A DNA stretch of 24,456 bases from Prosthecobacter debontii (GCA_945885485.1 CAMCYT010000008.1:1-24456); one strand, 5' to 3'. Positions 1 to 7,025 are shown, counted from the stretch's first letter. Made by a program: numbers and translations. The notes: generated by a model from the sequence alone, not told the origin.

Positions 1-345
1 GTTGTTGTGGACGCCGATGACTTGGACGCCGGGGCAGCAGTTGGAGTTGCCTTTCTTCGAGGTCGGGGATTCGGGATTGTTGAAGTAAGGCTCGAGCGAG
101 CATTTGTCGCCGGGTTTGACGTTGGTGACGCCTTCGCCGACAGCGACGACTTCGAGTCCGAGCTCATGGCCGGGAGTGCGGGGGTAAGCGAAGAATGGGA
201 ATTTCCCGAGGTAGCAGGAAAGGTCCGTTCCGCAAATGCCCATGCGGTGAGTGCGGACAACAGCTTGGCCGGCAGCGGGGTTCTCCTCGTTCGGGCGGTC
301 GATGATGGTGATTTTTTGCGGTTCGGTGAATTCGATGGCGTTCAT
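1..345 (-). CDS. Zinc-dependent alcohol/sugar dehydrogenase, N-terminal part (cut by window edge)
   Basis: The reading frame starts at ATG 345 and stays open to base 1, giving the first 115 residues of a medium-chain (MDR) dehydrogenase. The GroES-like fold is recognisable from MGICGTDL, with catalytic zinc ligand Cys38, and PGHELG, with His60-Glu61. The family oxidises alcohols or polyols with NAD(P). In many members a four-cysteine structural-zinc lobe follows near residues 90-104. Here that stretch reads EPYFNNPESPTSKKGNSNCC and keeps only Cys103 and Cys104, so the structural zinc is probably absent. The next residues, VQVIGVH, resemble a subgroup acting on sugar acids and polyols. The gene is last of the minus-strand sugar-related set, 66 bases after the broken ORF6N gene, and no Shine-Dalgarno is visible. 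Family assignment is firm; the substrate is unknown. Confidence 0.88.
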   Translation of the reverse strand, partial: MNAIEFTEPQKITIIDRPNEENPAAGQAVVRTHRMGICGTDLSCYLGKFPFFAYPRTPGHELGLEVVAVGEGVTNVKPGDKCSLEPYFNNPESPTSKKGNSNCCPGVQVIGVHNN

Positions 346-360
346 GATTGTAGGAAATAT

Positions 361-400
361 TTCACCGCGGAGACGCAGAGGTCACAGAGGGTCGCGGAGG
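361..400. repeat. Half copy of the 122-bp inverted-repeat element
   Basis: The sequence starts TTCACCGCGGAGACGCAGAG and matches the left arm of the two full elements at 2090-2211 and 3046-3167. The inverted right arm is missing. It fills the spacer between the zinc dehydrogenase and the ORF6N gene. Similar 'ACCGCGGAG.CGCAGAG' sequences are dispersed repeats in many environmental bacteria (general knowledge). Confidence 0.75.
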
Positions 401-411
401 AAAAGTGAAGA

Positions 412-1060
412 TTATGATGGGTTGATCGTGTGGAAGCCGAGTTCTTTGTTTGGGATTTCGTCGGCTGCGATAAGTTGATTAATGGCGTCGAAGACAATTT
501 GGAAGTTTTGATCGTATTTTTCCTCAAGTTTTTCGATTTTTTCAGCGAGGAGCTTGTTGGACTGCATCAAAGAGCGGAGCTGGACGAAGGTGCGCATAAT
601 GGCGATGTTGACCTCGACGGCTCGGGGGAGAGCGTAGGACAGAGGAAAGCATGGCGACGCCTTGTTCGGTGAAGGCGTAGGGGAGGTAAGTTCGCCCTCC
701 TCTGCCTTTTGAGGTCGCAAATTGCGACCTCAAAGAATTCGTGTCCATGTTCAAGGTCGCAAATTGCGACCTTGAAGAAGTGCTGTCGGTGCTTGAAATC
801 ACAGATTGTGACCTCAAGTTTTCTATCTCCTCCTCGGTTAGTTGAAACATGAAGTCGGCTGGAAAACGTTCGATGTTTCTTTTGACTGCTTCATTAAGAC
901 GTTTGGTTTCCACTCCATAAAGCTCGGCAATATCAGAGTCCAGAATCACGTTTTCTCGGCGGAGCCGGATAACGAGAGGGGCGAGTTGCTCGGGGATGAG
1001 GGCGGCGGGTGTCAGTTTTGACGCGGATTTCTTTTTTGCGGTTTTCTTCGTGGGGGGCAT
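412..1060 (-). pseudogene. ORF6N-domain DNA-binding protein, frameshifted
   Basis: The 5' part (1060 down to about 628) encodes a Lys-rich start and a clear ORF6N domain: VILDSDIAELYGVETKRLNE, then NIERFPADFMFQLT and YLPYAFTEQGVAMLSSVLRS. The 3' part, in another frame to stop 412, continues RAVEVNIAIMRTFVQLRSLM plus a coiled coil (LLAEKIEKLEEKYD). That is exactly the normal family continuation. The frames join at a run of five G on the plus strand (624-628), where one base fewer would restore a protein of about 215 residues. ORF6N proteins are linked to phage antirepressors and are also common as isolated chromosomal genes of unknown role. Between the domain and the YLPYAFTEQG motif lie three 14-residue repeats around LRSQFATS, described separately. 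The frameshift may be decay, phase variation at the G run, or a sequencing error. Its position between sugar genes suggests insertion. Confidence 0.85.
708..818. repeat. Three 27-bp palindromes at 42-bp spacing inside the ORF6N gene
   Basis: Palindromes occupy 708-734, 750-776 and 792-818, starting exactly 42 bases apart. The first two are perfect: 13-bp arms around one central base, with core GGTCGCAAATTGCGACC. The third is degenerate, but its core carries paired changes (GTCGCA to GTCACA, TGCGAC to TGTGAT) that keep the arms complementary. On the minus strand the repeats encode the LRSQFAT-type 14-residue units of the ORF6N protein. Confidence 0.9.
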
Positions 1061-1122
1061 AAGAAGAGTAAATGGTGAATGCGGAGGTCTTAAATTGAAG
1101 TTTAGAATTTAAAATTTAAAGT

Positions 1123-2064
1123 TTAGTTATTCTCCGCGAGGCCTTCTTTGTGGCCGATGTCTTTGACGGGTTCGAAGATGGCGATGACTTGGTTGAGGAC
1201 GTCGCGATCGATGGGGGCGGCTAGCCACTCGGCCCATTTGGCGATGTTTTTGGGGTTAGCTGAGCCGGCGATGGTGGTGGCGATGCCCGGGTGCTCGCAG
1301 GAAAACTGGATGGCGAGCTGGGCGATATCGACGCCGTTGTCGGCGCAGAGTTTAGCGGCATCGCGGGCGGCTTGTTTGACGTTTTCAGGTTCTTTCAACC
1401 AGGCGGGAAGTTCGGCGTTGGTGAGCAAGCGGGCGGAGAATGGTCCGGCGTTCATGGCACCGATGTTTTTTGCTTCGAGACGAGGGAGGAGTTCGGTTGC
1501 GAACGAGGTGTTTTGCAGGGTGTAGCGGTTGTAGCTGAGGACACAGTCGATCTCATCCTCGATATGGTCGAGCACGGTGTTGAAGGTTTTCATGGGGTAG
1601 CAGGAAAAACCGATTGCGCGGACTTTGCCTTGTTCCTTGAGTTTCACCAAAGCAGGGAGAGTTTCGTTCCAGATTTGTTCAAGCGGGACGAACTCGACGT
1701 CGTGCAACAACATGATGTCGAGGTAATCGGTTTTGAGACGCTGCAAGGAAATGTGGGCGGACTCCTCGACGCGTTTCGCGGAGAAATCGAAATGGACATC
1801 GGAGTAGCGGCCCAGCTTGGAGCCGAGAATGTAGGAATCACGCGGAATGTCTTTGAGACCGAGACCTAACATGATTTCCGACATGCCGCGACCGTAGAAG
1901 GGTGAGGTATCGATGAAGTTCATGCCGAGATCGATGGCGGTCTTGGTGGAGAGCATGGCTTCCTCTAACGTGATGGAGCGAAACTCCGCACCGAGTGAAG
2001 AGGCGCCGAAGGAGAGGATGGGGAGATCGATGTTAGATTTGCCTAGAGGACGTGTGGGGATCAT
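1123..2064 (-). CDS. Aldo/keto reductase, L-galactose/L-fucose dehydrogenase-like
   Basis: This 313-residue protein has the full AKR barrel and the catalytic tetrad Asp52 (FIDTSPFYG), Tyr57, Lys83 (SKLGRY) and His121 (LLHDVEF). FDFSAKRVEESAHISLQRLK, YLDIMLLHDVEF and the SYNRYTLQNTS region resemble the L-galactose dehydrogenase branch. Members of that branch oxidise the anomeric carbon of a free aldose to the lactone with NAD(P). The ATG at 2064 gives the expected N-terminus (MIPTRPLGKSN). The gene lies downstream of a mutarotase and a ketose-epimerase-like gene, which supports a role in free-sugar oxidation. L-fucose, L-galactose or D-threo-aldoses are plausible substrates but cannot be told apart here. 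A 122-bp repeat element fills the spacer before it, and the 62-base spacer after it is AT-rich. Confidence 0.9.
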   Translation of the reverse strand: MIPTRPLGKSNIDLPILSFGASSLGAEFRSITLEEAMLSTKTAIDLGMNFIDTSPFYGRGMSEIMLGLGLKDIPRDSYILGSKLGRYSDVHFDFSAKRVEESAHISLQRLKTDYLDIMLLHDVEFVPLEQIWNETLPALVKLKEQGKVRAIGFSCYPMKTFNTVLDHIEDEIDCVLSYNRYTLQNTSFATELLPRLEAKNIGAMNAGPFSARLLTNAELPAWLKEPENVKQAARDAAKLCADNGVDIAQLAIQFSCEHPGIATTIAGSANPKNIAKWAEWLAAPIDRDVLNQVIAIFEPVKDIGHKEGLAENN

Positions 2065-2089
2065 TGGTTTTGAATTTTAAGTAAGAGGG

Positions 2090-2211
2090 TTACCGCGGAG
2101 GCGCAGAGGTCGGAGAGGGTCGCGGAGGAGATTATTGAAAATGATTGAATTTAAAAATATTAGATTTGCTGGCTCTGCGTCCCTTTGCGACCTCTGCGCC
2201 TCGGCGGTGAA
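2090..2211. repeat. 122-bp inverted-repeat element, copy 1
   Basis: The left arm begins TTACCGCGGAGGCGCAGAGG. The right arm ends CTCTGCGCCTCGGCGGTGAA, an imperfect inverted copy of about 38 bases. The middle is AT-rich. It has the same length as the element at 3046-3167, and the two right halves are nearly identical from AAAAATATTAGATTTGCT onward. It fills the spacer between the TIM-barrel gene and the aldo/keto reductase, so it would form a large mRNA hairpin there. Confidence 0.88.
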
Positions 2212-2217
2212 AAAAAA

Positions 2218-3027
2218 TTATAAAAGGCTACGGATGGATTTTATGGTTTGTTGGGCGGCGGTTTTGGGATCTGGAAGTGGGAAGATTTCTGCGGAGAGGT
2301 GGCCGGTGTATCCGATTTCTTTTAGGGCTGCGACGATGGGAGCGGGATTCGTGTGACCGAAGCCCATGGCGCGGCGGTTGGAATCTGCGTAGTGGACGTG
2401 ACCGACGTGTTTTCCTGCAGTGCGGATGGATGCGGCGAGATCGGTTTCCTCGATGTTCATGTGGAATAGATCGGCGAGCAGGACGATGTTTTCTAACGAA
2501 TGGGCTTCGATGAACTCTGCACCATCGGTGAGGCGGTTGATCAGGTTGGTTTCGTAGCGGTTGAGTGGTTCGTAAATGAAAGGGACATTGTATTTCGCTG
2601 CGGTTTTTCCAGCGATACGTAGTGCGTCGGCTAACCATTCGAGGGCTTGGTCTTTTGAAACTTCTCCGCCGTGTTTGCCTTGCATGGAACCGAGGATGGC
2701 GGGTGCTCCGAGTTGGCCACCGAAGGCGATCATTTGTTCGATGAAGTCGAGAGCGGCGACGCGTTTGTCGAGGGATGGATCGGTTAGAGAAAGTCCGTGT
2801 TTCACCATGCCTGCGCCAGTGCCAACGGCAGCGATGCCGAGTCCGTGTTTATCTGCTAGAGCTTTGATTTCATCGACCGAAACGTGATTTGGTCCGGGAA
2901 GGAAGAGCTCGACATCATCGAAGCCGGTTTCTCTCGCGAGGGCGAAGCCTTGGGCGAGGGGTTCGTGGAAGACGAAGGGTCCAGCGGCCGCTTCGGGAAC
3001 TTGGCTAAGGGTGACTGCGGTGCGCAT
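2218..3027 (-). CDS. Sugar epimerase/isomerase, D-tagatose 3-epimerase-like TIM barrel
   Basis: This 269-residue protein belongs to the xylose-isomerase-like TIM-barrel (AP endonuclease 2) superfamily. Metal and substrate residues are visible in order: Glu153 and Glu159 (YEPLNRYE), Asp186 and His189 (LLADLFHMNIEE), His212 and Arg218 (GHVHYADSNRR), and Glu247 (LSAEIFP). As I recall it, this spacing matches the ketose 3-epimerase group (Glu152, Asp185, His211, Glu246 in the Pseudomonas cichorii enzyme) with an offset of one. The expected reaction is C3 epimerisation of a ketose or ketose phosphate using Mn or Co. Hydroxypyruvate isomerase is a less likely alternative. It is flanked on both sides by 122-bp repeat elements, so the pair could delete or move this gene by recombination. 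ATG at 3027 is the first start. No Shine-Dalgarno is seen. Confidence 0.87.
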   Translation of the reverse strand: MRTAVTLSQVPEAAAGPFVFHEPLAQGFALARETGFDDVELFLPGPNHVSVDEIKALADKHGLGIAAVGTGAGMVKHGLSLTDPSLDKRVAALDFIEQMIAFGGQLGAPAILGSMQGKHGGEVSKDQALEWLADALRIAGKTAAKYNVPFIYEPLNRYETNLINRLTDGAEFIEAHSLENIVLLADLFHMNIEETDLAASIRTAGKHVGHVHYADSNRRAMGFGHTNPAPIVAALKEIGYTGHLSAEIFPLPDPKTAAQQTIKSIRSLL

Positions 3028-3045
3028 GTTGTTTTTTGGAAGAGG

Positions 3046-3167
3046 TTCACCGCGGAGGCGCAGAGGTCGGAGAGGGGCGCGGAGATTTTTTAAAAAATGA
3101 TAGATATAAAAATATTAGATTTGCTAGCTCTGCGTCCCTTTGCGACCTCTGCGTCTCTGCGGTGAAA
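3046..3167. repeat. 122-bp inverted-repeat element, copy 2
   Basis: It begins TTCACCGCGGAGGCGCAGAG and ends GCGTCTCTGCGGTGAAA. The imperfect inverted arms are about 38 bases each, with an AT-rich centre containing AAAAATATTAGATTTGCT, which is shared with copy 1. It lies in the same orientation as copy 1 and ends three bases before the stop codon of the mutarotase gene. Confidence 0.88.
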
Positions 3168-3169
3168 TA

Positions 3170-3580
3170 TTAAACTGACTCAAGGATTACGTTTCCGTAG
3201 GCGGTGGTATCGCCGGTGCGGATGAGGCCGATGGCGTTGGGGACGAGTTTTTTGAAATCGTTGTGCGGGAGTCGGGTGACTTCGACTTTTGGATAGAGTC
3301 CTTTGAAACCGTTGAACGAGGTTTCGTATTTTTGGACGACTTCGGTTGGGTTGGTGCTGAGGAATTCCTCAGCTTGCCAGATCTTGCCGACTTTGAAGTT
3401 ATCGTGAAGAAGATCGAGAAGATCGGTAATCGTGGGGATGCCACGGCAAAGGGTCAGATCGATGGTTTCGATTTCGTCCCAGTAAGGAAATGCCCAGTCA
3501 GCGATGACGATGGTGTTGGTGTGACGGATGCGGGCGAGGAGGTGGAGAACGTCGGGGTTTAGGATTCCTTTTTGGAGCAT
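3170..3580 (-). CDS. RbsD/FucU-family sugar mutarotase
   Basis: At 136 residues it has the usual length for the D-ribose pyranase / L-fucose mutarotase family. It starts MLQKGILNPDVLHLLARIRH, and the expected active-site residues are present: His20, Asp28 (IVIADWAFP), His106 (RLPHNDFKK), and Tyr128 and Asn130 in the terminal AYGNVIL motif. The family interconverts pyranose anomers or ring forms of free sugars so that the right form reaches a kinase or dehydrogenase. Next to an aldose-dehydrogenase-like reductase and a ketose epimerase, it probably supplies the anomer used by the dehydrogenase. The sequence does not separate the FucU from the RbsD role with certainty. ATG 3580 is the only sensible start; its stop abuts a repeat element. 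Confidence 0.9.
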   Translation of the reverse strand: MLQKGILNPDVLHLLARIRHTNTIVIADWAFPYWDEIETIDLTLCRGIPTITDLLDLLHDNFKVGKIWQAEEFLSTNPTEVVQKYETSFNGFKGLYPKVEVTRLPHNDFKKLVPNAIGLIRTGDTTAYGNVILESV

Positions 3581-3641
3581 GGGTTTGAATGGTGAGTGGT
3601 GAAGATTAAAGGGTGAAATTTGGAAATATGCCAGTAGGTAA

Positions 3642-5645
3642 TTACAACCCGTGCTTGGCTTTGACTTGCTCGATTTCCTCGGTGAGGGAGGACCAACGAG
3701 TGTAAGCTAAGTCTAGGGTTTTGGTGACTTTTTCGACGGCGTTGGTGGTGGAGCGGAGTTTTTCGGCATCGCCTGAAATATCGTCATTGGAAAGTGCTGC
3801 TGTGTGGGTGGCTTGAGCGGCCTCTTGCTCGGCGATTTTTTCTTCGAGAGTTTCCAGTTCCTTTTCGAGAGGGGTGAGTATTTTGGTGCGAGCTTCACGA
3901 GCTAGGGCCTCTTGGCGGCGTTGATCCTTGCGATTCACTCCAGGAACGGATTCGACTTTCGGAGTTTCCTTTTTTACTTCCGCATCCGCGGTGGTCGCAG
4001 GTGGTTTGCGGGTGGGCGTGGTGCCGGAGGATTTCTCTTCGGCTTTCTTATCGAGGTAGTAAGCGATGTTTCCGTGGAACAGGCGTGGCTCTTCGCCGGG
4101 ACGGAATTCGAGGGTTTTAGTAACCAAGGTATCAAGGAAATCCCGGTTGTGAGAAACGATCATCACACTGCCTGGATAATCTAACAGAGCGCGCTGGAGG
4201 ACGCCTTGCGATTGCATGTCGAGGTGGTTGGTTGGTTCGTCGAGGATGAGGAAGTTGGCAGGTTTGAGCAACATGCAGGTCAGTGCGACGCGTGAGCGTT
4301 CACCGCCGGAGAGGACGCCGATTTTCTTGAATACATCATCTCCAGTGAAAAGGAAGCAACCGAGAATGTTACGAACCAGCGGCATGGCATCGCGGGAAGC
4401 GACAGCTTGGACGGTTTCGAGAATCGTGAGTTCAGGATCGAGTTCGTCGGCGTGGTTCTGGGAGAAGAATGATGGCGAGACGTTGTGACCGAGAACGACC
4501 TTGCCTGAATCGGGGGCTTCTTGGGCGGTGACGAGTCGGCAGAAAGTGGATTTACCTGCACCGTTCGGACCGACGATGGCGAATTTTTCGCCTTTGTTGA
4601 TTTCGAAATCGAAGCCGTTGAAAATCTGAAGTTGACCGTAGGCTTTGGCGACGGTTTCCACTTTTGCGACCGTGTGGCCGGAATTCGGTGGCGGTGGAAA
4701 TTTGAAGTTCATTACCGCGTCATCGCGCTCGGGTTGCGGAATACGGACGACTTTAGCGAGGAGTTTGATACGCGATTGAACGAGCGTCGCCTTGTTGGCG
4801 GAGGCGCGGAAGCGATCAATGAAACGTTGGGATTCGGCGATCTCGCGTTGTTGCGCGGTGAATTGCTTGAGTTGGATTTCCTTGCGGAGAACCGATTCTC
4901 TTTCGAAGTAAGAAAAGTTTCCGGCGTATTCCTCGGCGCGGCCGTGGGCGAAGGCGATGGTGCGAGTGCACAGAGTATCTAACAGCGCGCGGTCGTGGGA
5001 GATGAGCAGAATCGCTCCGGGGTAGTTGACGAGGTATTGCTCGACCCAGATTTGCGTTTCGATGTCGAGGTGGTTCGTTGGCTCGTCGAGGAGGAGGATT
5101 TCGGGTTGTTGGAGGAAAAGCTTCGCCATAGCGATCCGCATTTGCCAACCACCGGAGAATTCCGAGCAATCGCGCGTAAAATCTTTTTCCTGGAATCCGA
5201 GGCCTTTGAGAACCGATTCGATTTTCGGTTTCATGAGCGAGGGGTCGTTCGCGTAAAGTTTCAGCTCGAGCTCGCCGATTTCTTCTAACAGATCGCCGTA
5301 GGGTGAGGAGCGCGGATCCATTTTTACGAGTTCATCGGAAAGGCGATCGACCTTTTCTTTGAGGGCCATGATTTCGCCGAAAGCGGATTCGGTTTCTTGC
5401 CACAAAGTGCGGCCTTTGACGTGAATGCCTTCTTGCGGGAGGTAACCGATTTTGGTGCCTCTGGGTGCGCTGATGATTCCGCCAGATGGGGGAATGATCC
5501 CGGCGATGCATTTCATCAACGTCGATTTTCCGGCTCCGTTGTGTCCGGCGAAGGCAATGCGTTCGCGCGGCTGGACGGAGAAGGAGAGGTTACTAAAGAG
5601 GATGCGTGGGCCGAATTCGACGCGAAGTGCTTGGACAGAAATCAT
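3642..5645 (-). CDS. ABC-F family ATPase, YheS-like
   Basis: Two ABC domains sit in one chain with no membrane segments, which defines the ABC-F class; members bind the ribosomal E site and relieve stalled translation. The first domain has GHNGAGKS (residues 34-41), FSGGWQMRIAMAK and LLLDEPTNHLD. The second has GPNGAGKST, LSGGERSRVALTC and LILDEPTNHLD. Between them is the charged P-site tRNA-interaction linker (RFIDRFRASANKATLVQSRI), close to that of YheS. The C-terminus carries a Lys/Glu-rich coiled coil (LEKELETLEEKIAEQEAAQ). I chose ATG 5645, giving 667 residues, because MISVQALRVEFG is where family homology should start. An upstream in-frame TTG at 5684 would add 13 unrelated residues. 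It sits 54 bases after the SDR stop and 61 before the mutarotase start, so cotranscription is possible, although its role is general. Confidence 0.93.
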   Translation of the reverse strand: MISVQALRVEFGPRILFSNLSFSVQPRERIAFAGHNGAGKSTLMKCIAGIIPPSGGIISAPRGTKIGYLPQEGIHVKGRTLWQETESAFGEIMALKEKVDRLSDELVKMDPRSSPYGDLLEEIGELELKLYANDPSLMKPKIESVLKGLGFQEKDFTRDCSEFSGGWQMRIAMAKLFLQQPEILLLDEPTNHLDIETQIWVEQYLVNYPGAILLISHDRALLDTLCTRTIAFAHGRAEEYAGNFSYFERESVLRKEIQLKQFTAQQREIAESQRFIDRFRASANKATLVQSRIKLLAKVVRIPQPERDDAVMNFKFPPPPNSGHTVAKVETVAKAYGQLQIFNGFDFEINKGEKFAIVGPNGAGKSTFCRLVTAQEAPDSGKVVLGHNVSPSFFSQNHADELDPELTILETVQAVASRDAMPLVRNILGCFLFTGDDVFKKIGVLSGGERSRVALTCMLLKPANFLILDEPTNHLDMQSQGVLQRALLDYPGSVMIVSHNRDFLDTLVTKTLEFRPGEEPRLFHGNIAYYLDKKAEEKSSGTTPTRKPPATTADAEVKKETPKVESVPGVNRKDQRRQEALAREARTKILTPLEKELETLEEKIAEQEAAQATHTAALSNDDISGDAEKLRSTTNAVEKVTKTLDLAYTRWSSLTEEIEQVKAKHGL

Positions 5646-5699
5646 GAACGGGGGGGAGGTTGCACACCCTTGGCTATTGGTCAAGCCGTGGAACGCGTT

Positions 5700-6398
5700 C
5701 TAGGAGAATGTTCTGACTGAAGACAAACCGCCGTCTGGGTGGAGGATTTGACCGGTGATGAAGCATGAGGCATCGGAAAGTAGGAAAGCGGCGAGTTGGG
5801 CGATGTGATCGGGATTTCCGATGGTTTGGAGCGGATGGCGTTTTTCGGCGGCTTCGCGTTTGGCTTCATTGCCGAGAAGCGGGGAGGCGAGGGGAGTATC
5901 GGTGAGGGAAGGAGCGATCGCGTTGACGCGGATTTTCGGCGCTAGTTCGGCGGCGAGGGATTTGGTTAGGCCTTCAACCGCGGCTTTGGCGGAGGCGATG
6001 GAGGCGTGGAAGCTCATGCCTTGTGCAACCGCAACGGTTGAAAATAAGACAACTGAAGAGCTGTCGGATTTTTTTAAAGCGGGCAAAGCGAACTGGATCG
6101 CTTGAGCGGCGCCAAGGCAATTGATTTGAAAATCCCTGAGGAAATCTTCGCGGGTCAGGCGATGGAACGGCTTGAGAGTAATCGTGCCGGGGAAATAAAT
6201 CAGGCCGTCGAGGGTGTCTGGTAATTCCAAGGCAGTAGGATTTTCTGCATCAAATGGCTGAGTGGAAATCCCCAGATCTGAGAGCGCAGAGTCAGATCGA
6301 GAGGCTACGGTGAGTTGATGACCTTGAGATTGGAGCAGTTTCGCGGTCGAGAGACCAATTCCTGAATTGCCGCCGATGAGTAGGATGTTTTTGGACAT
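5700..6398 (-). CDS. SDR-family oxidoreductase with atypical active site
   Basis: This 232-residue protein is a short-chain dehydrogenase/reductase with a Rossmann fold. It shows LLIGGNSGIGLSTAK (cofactor loop, residues 7-20), Asn93 (INCLG), Ser120 (LFSTVAV) and Lys138. The position four residues before the lysine, normally the catalytic tyrosine of YxxxK, is Ile134 (HASIASAKAAVEG). The C-terminal RVNAIAPSLTDTPL and TGQILHPDGG are normal for the class. I recall related proteins with HAS[VI]xxxK, so this looks like a natural subgroup rather than a mutation. Enzyme activity may be altered or use another acid/base such as His131. ATG 6398 gives the canonical start. It is divergent from the gene at 6573, across a spacer containing a REP pair. 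Confidence 0.88.
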   Translation of the reverse strand: MSKNILLIGGNSGIGLSTAKLLQSQGHQLTVASRSDSALSDLGISTQPFDAENPTALELPDTLDGLIYFPGTITLKPFHRLTREDFLRDFQINCLGAAQAIQFALPALKKSDSSSVVLFSTVAVAQGMSFHASIASAKAAVEGLTKSLAAELAPKIRVNAIAPSLTDTPLASPLLGNEAKREAAEKRHPLQTIGNPDHIAQLAAFLLSDASCFITGQILHPDGGLSSVRTFS

Positions 6399-6454
6399 GG
6401 ATAATTACTGAAGCTAACCGCTAGGATGGATTGTGGGTTAGTCAAATGGGAATT

Positions 6455-6539
6455 TTGGTAGGGTCATTTCGATGAAATGACCGATGGGGTGGGTTGGAAA
6501 TACAAGGTGGCGGTCGTTTTATCAAAACGACCCTACCAA
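6455..6539. repeat. REP-pair (BIME-like) element
   Basis: Outer inverted ends TTGGTAGGGTC (6455-6465) and GACCCTACCAA (6529-6539) each lead into a 21-base hairpin. The first (6462-6482) has arms GGTCATTTC/GAAATGACC around loop GAT; the second (6512-6532) has arms GGTCGTTTT/AAAACGACC around loop ATC. Each half is thus one 28-base REP unit and the two are inverted. The element lies in the 174-base spacer between divergent genes. Confidence 0.88.
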
Positions 6540-6572
6540 TCATAACTCTGCACTTGCAGGTCGGGTTCCTTA

Positions 6573-7025
6573 ATGCACATTAGTTGCGTGAGAGGATCTC
6601 CGTTGATACGTACGGCATTAGTTTTATTGGCGATCCTTGCCTCGGGGTTGGTGTTTTCTTATCTCACAGCGGATCAGGTATCGCAGCTGGTGGCTCGGGG
6701 TGATACGACGGAGCCTAAATCCAAGCAATTGATTCGCGCTCGCTATATTCTGACTCTTTCGGAGCGAGCGGCTTTTGTAGAAATTGAGAGTGCGGGAGAG
6801 GTGTCATCGACGAATTTATCTTCGGAGAGCGGGATTGAGCCACTTACGGGAGATATCAAAATCGATTTGGACAAGCCCGTGGTGTTTCTGAAAGTGAATT
6901 GGTATGAGTTGGGTGACCGACGTGGGTTTGCGAAATTGGTGATCGAGGCAGCGGGGCAGGAGACCGTCACGCAGGTGTTCGATGCGACGGGAAACCTAGA
7001 TGAATTTATAGAGCTATCGTTTTGA
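6573..7025 (+). CDS. Small membrane-anchored or exported protein of unknown function
   Basis: I do not recognise this 150-residue protein. An N-terminal hydrophobic stretch (IRTALVLLAILASGLVF, about residues 12-28) could be a signal peptide or membrane anchor. The remaining ~120 residues are hydrophilic, with alternating patterns that suggest beta strands (KPVVFLKVNWYE, AKLVIEAAG). There are no cysteines in the exported part and no His cluster, so it does not look like a metal-binding protein. Its stop codon overlaps the TTG start of the metal-ABC ATPase (shared bases 7022-7025), which implies translational coupling. The cluster lacks a solute-binding protein and this gene occupies the place where one might be expected. 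At this length it is far too short to be a cluster A-I binding protein. A role as an accessory membrane protein of the transporter is inference only. Confidence 0.75.
   Translation: MHISCVRGSPLIRTALVLLAILASGLVFSYLTADQVSQLVARGDTTEPKSKQLIRARYILTLSERAAFVEIESAGEVSSTNLSSESGIEPLTGDIKIDLDKPVVFLKVNWYELGDRRGFAKLVIEAAGQETVTQVFDATGNLDEFIELSF

Noticed and set aside
1090..1125. AT-rich TTTAAAATTTAAA tracts here and near 13200-13220
   Set aside because: They look similar but are low-complexity, so shared origin as a repeat cannot be supported.
2135..2356. Short open frames reading through the 122-bp elements (LCDLCASAV, FTAEAQRSERGAEIF)
   Set aside because: These peptides are chance translations of a dispersed non-coding repeat and run into oppositely oriented genes.
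5646..5684. TTG start adding 13 residues to the ABC-F protein
   Set aside because: The extra residues are not part of the family and the ATG at 5645 begins the normal first strand.
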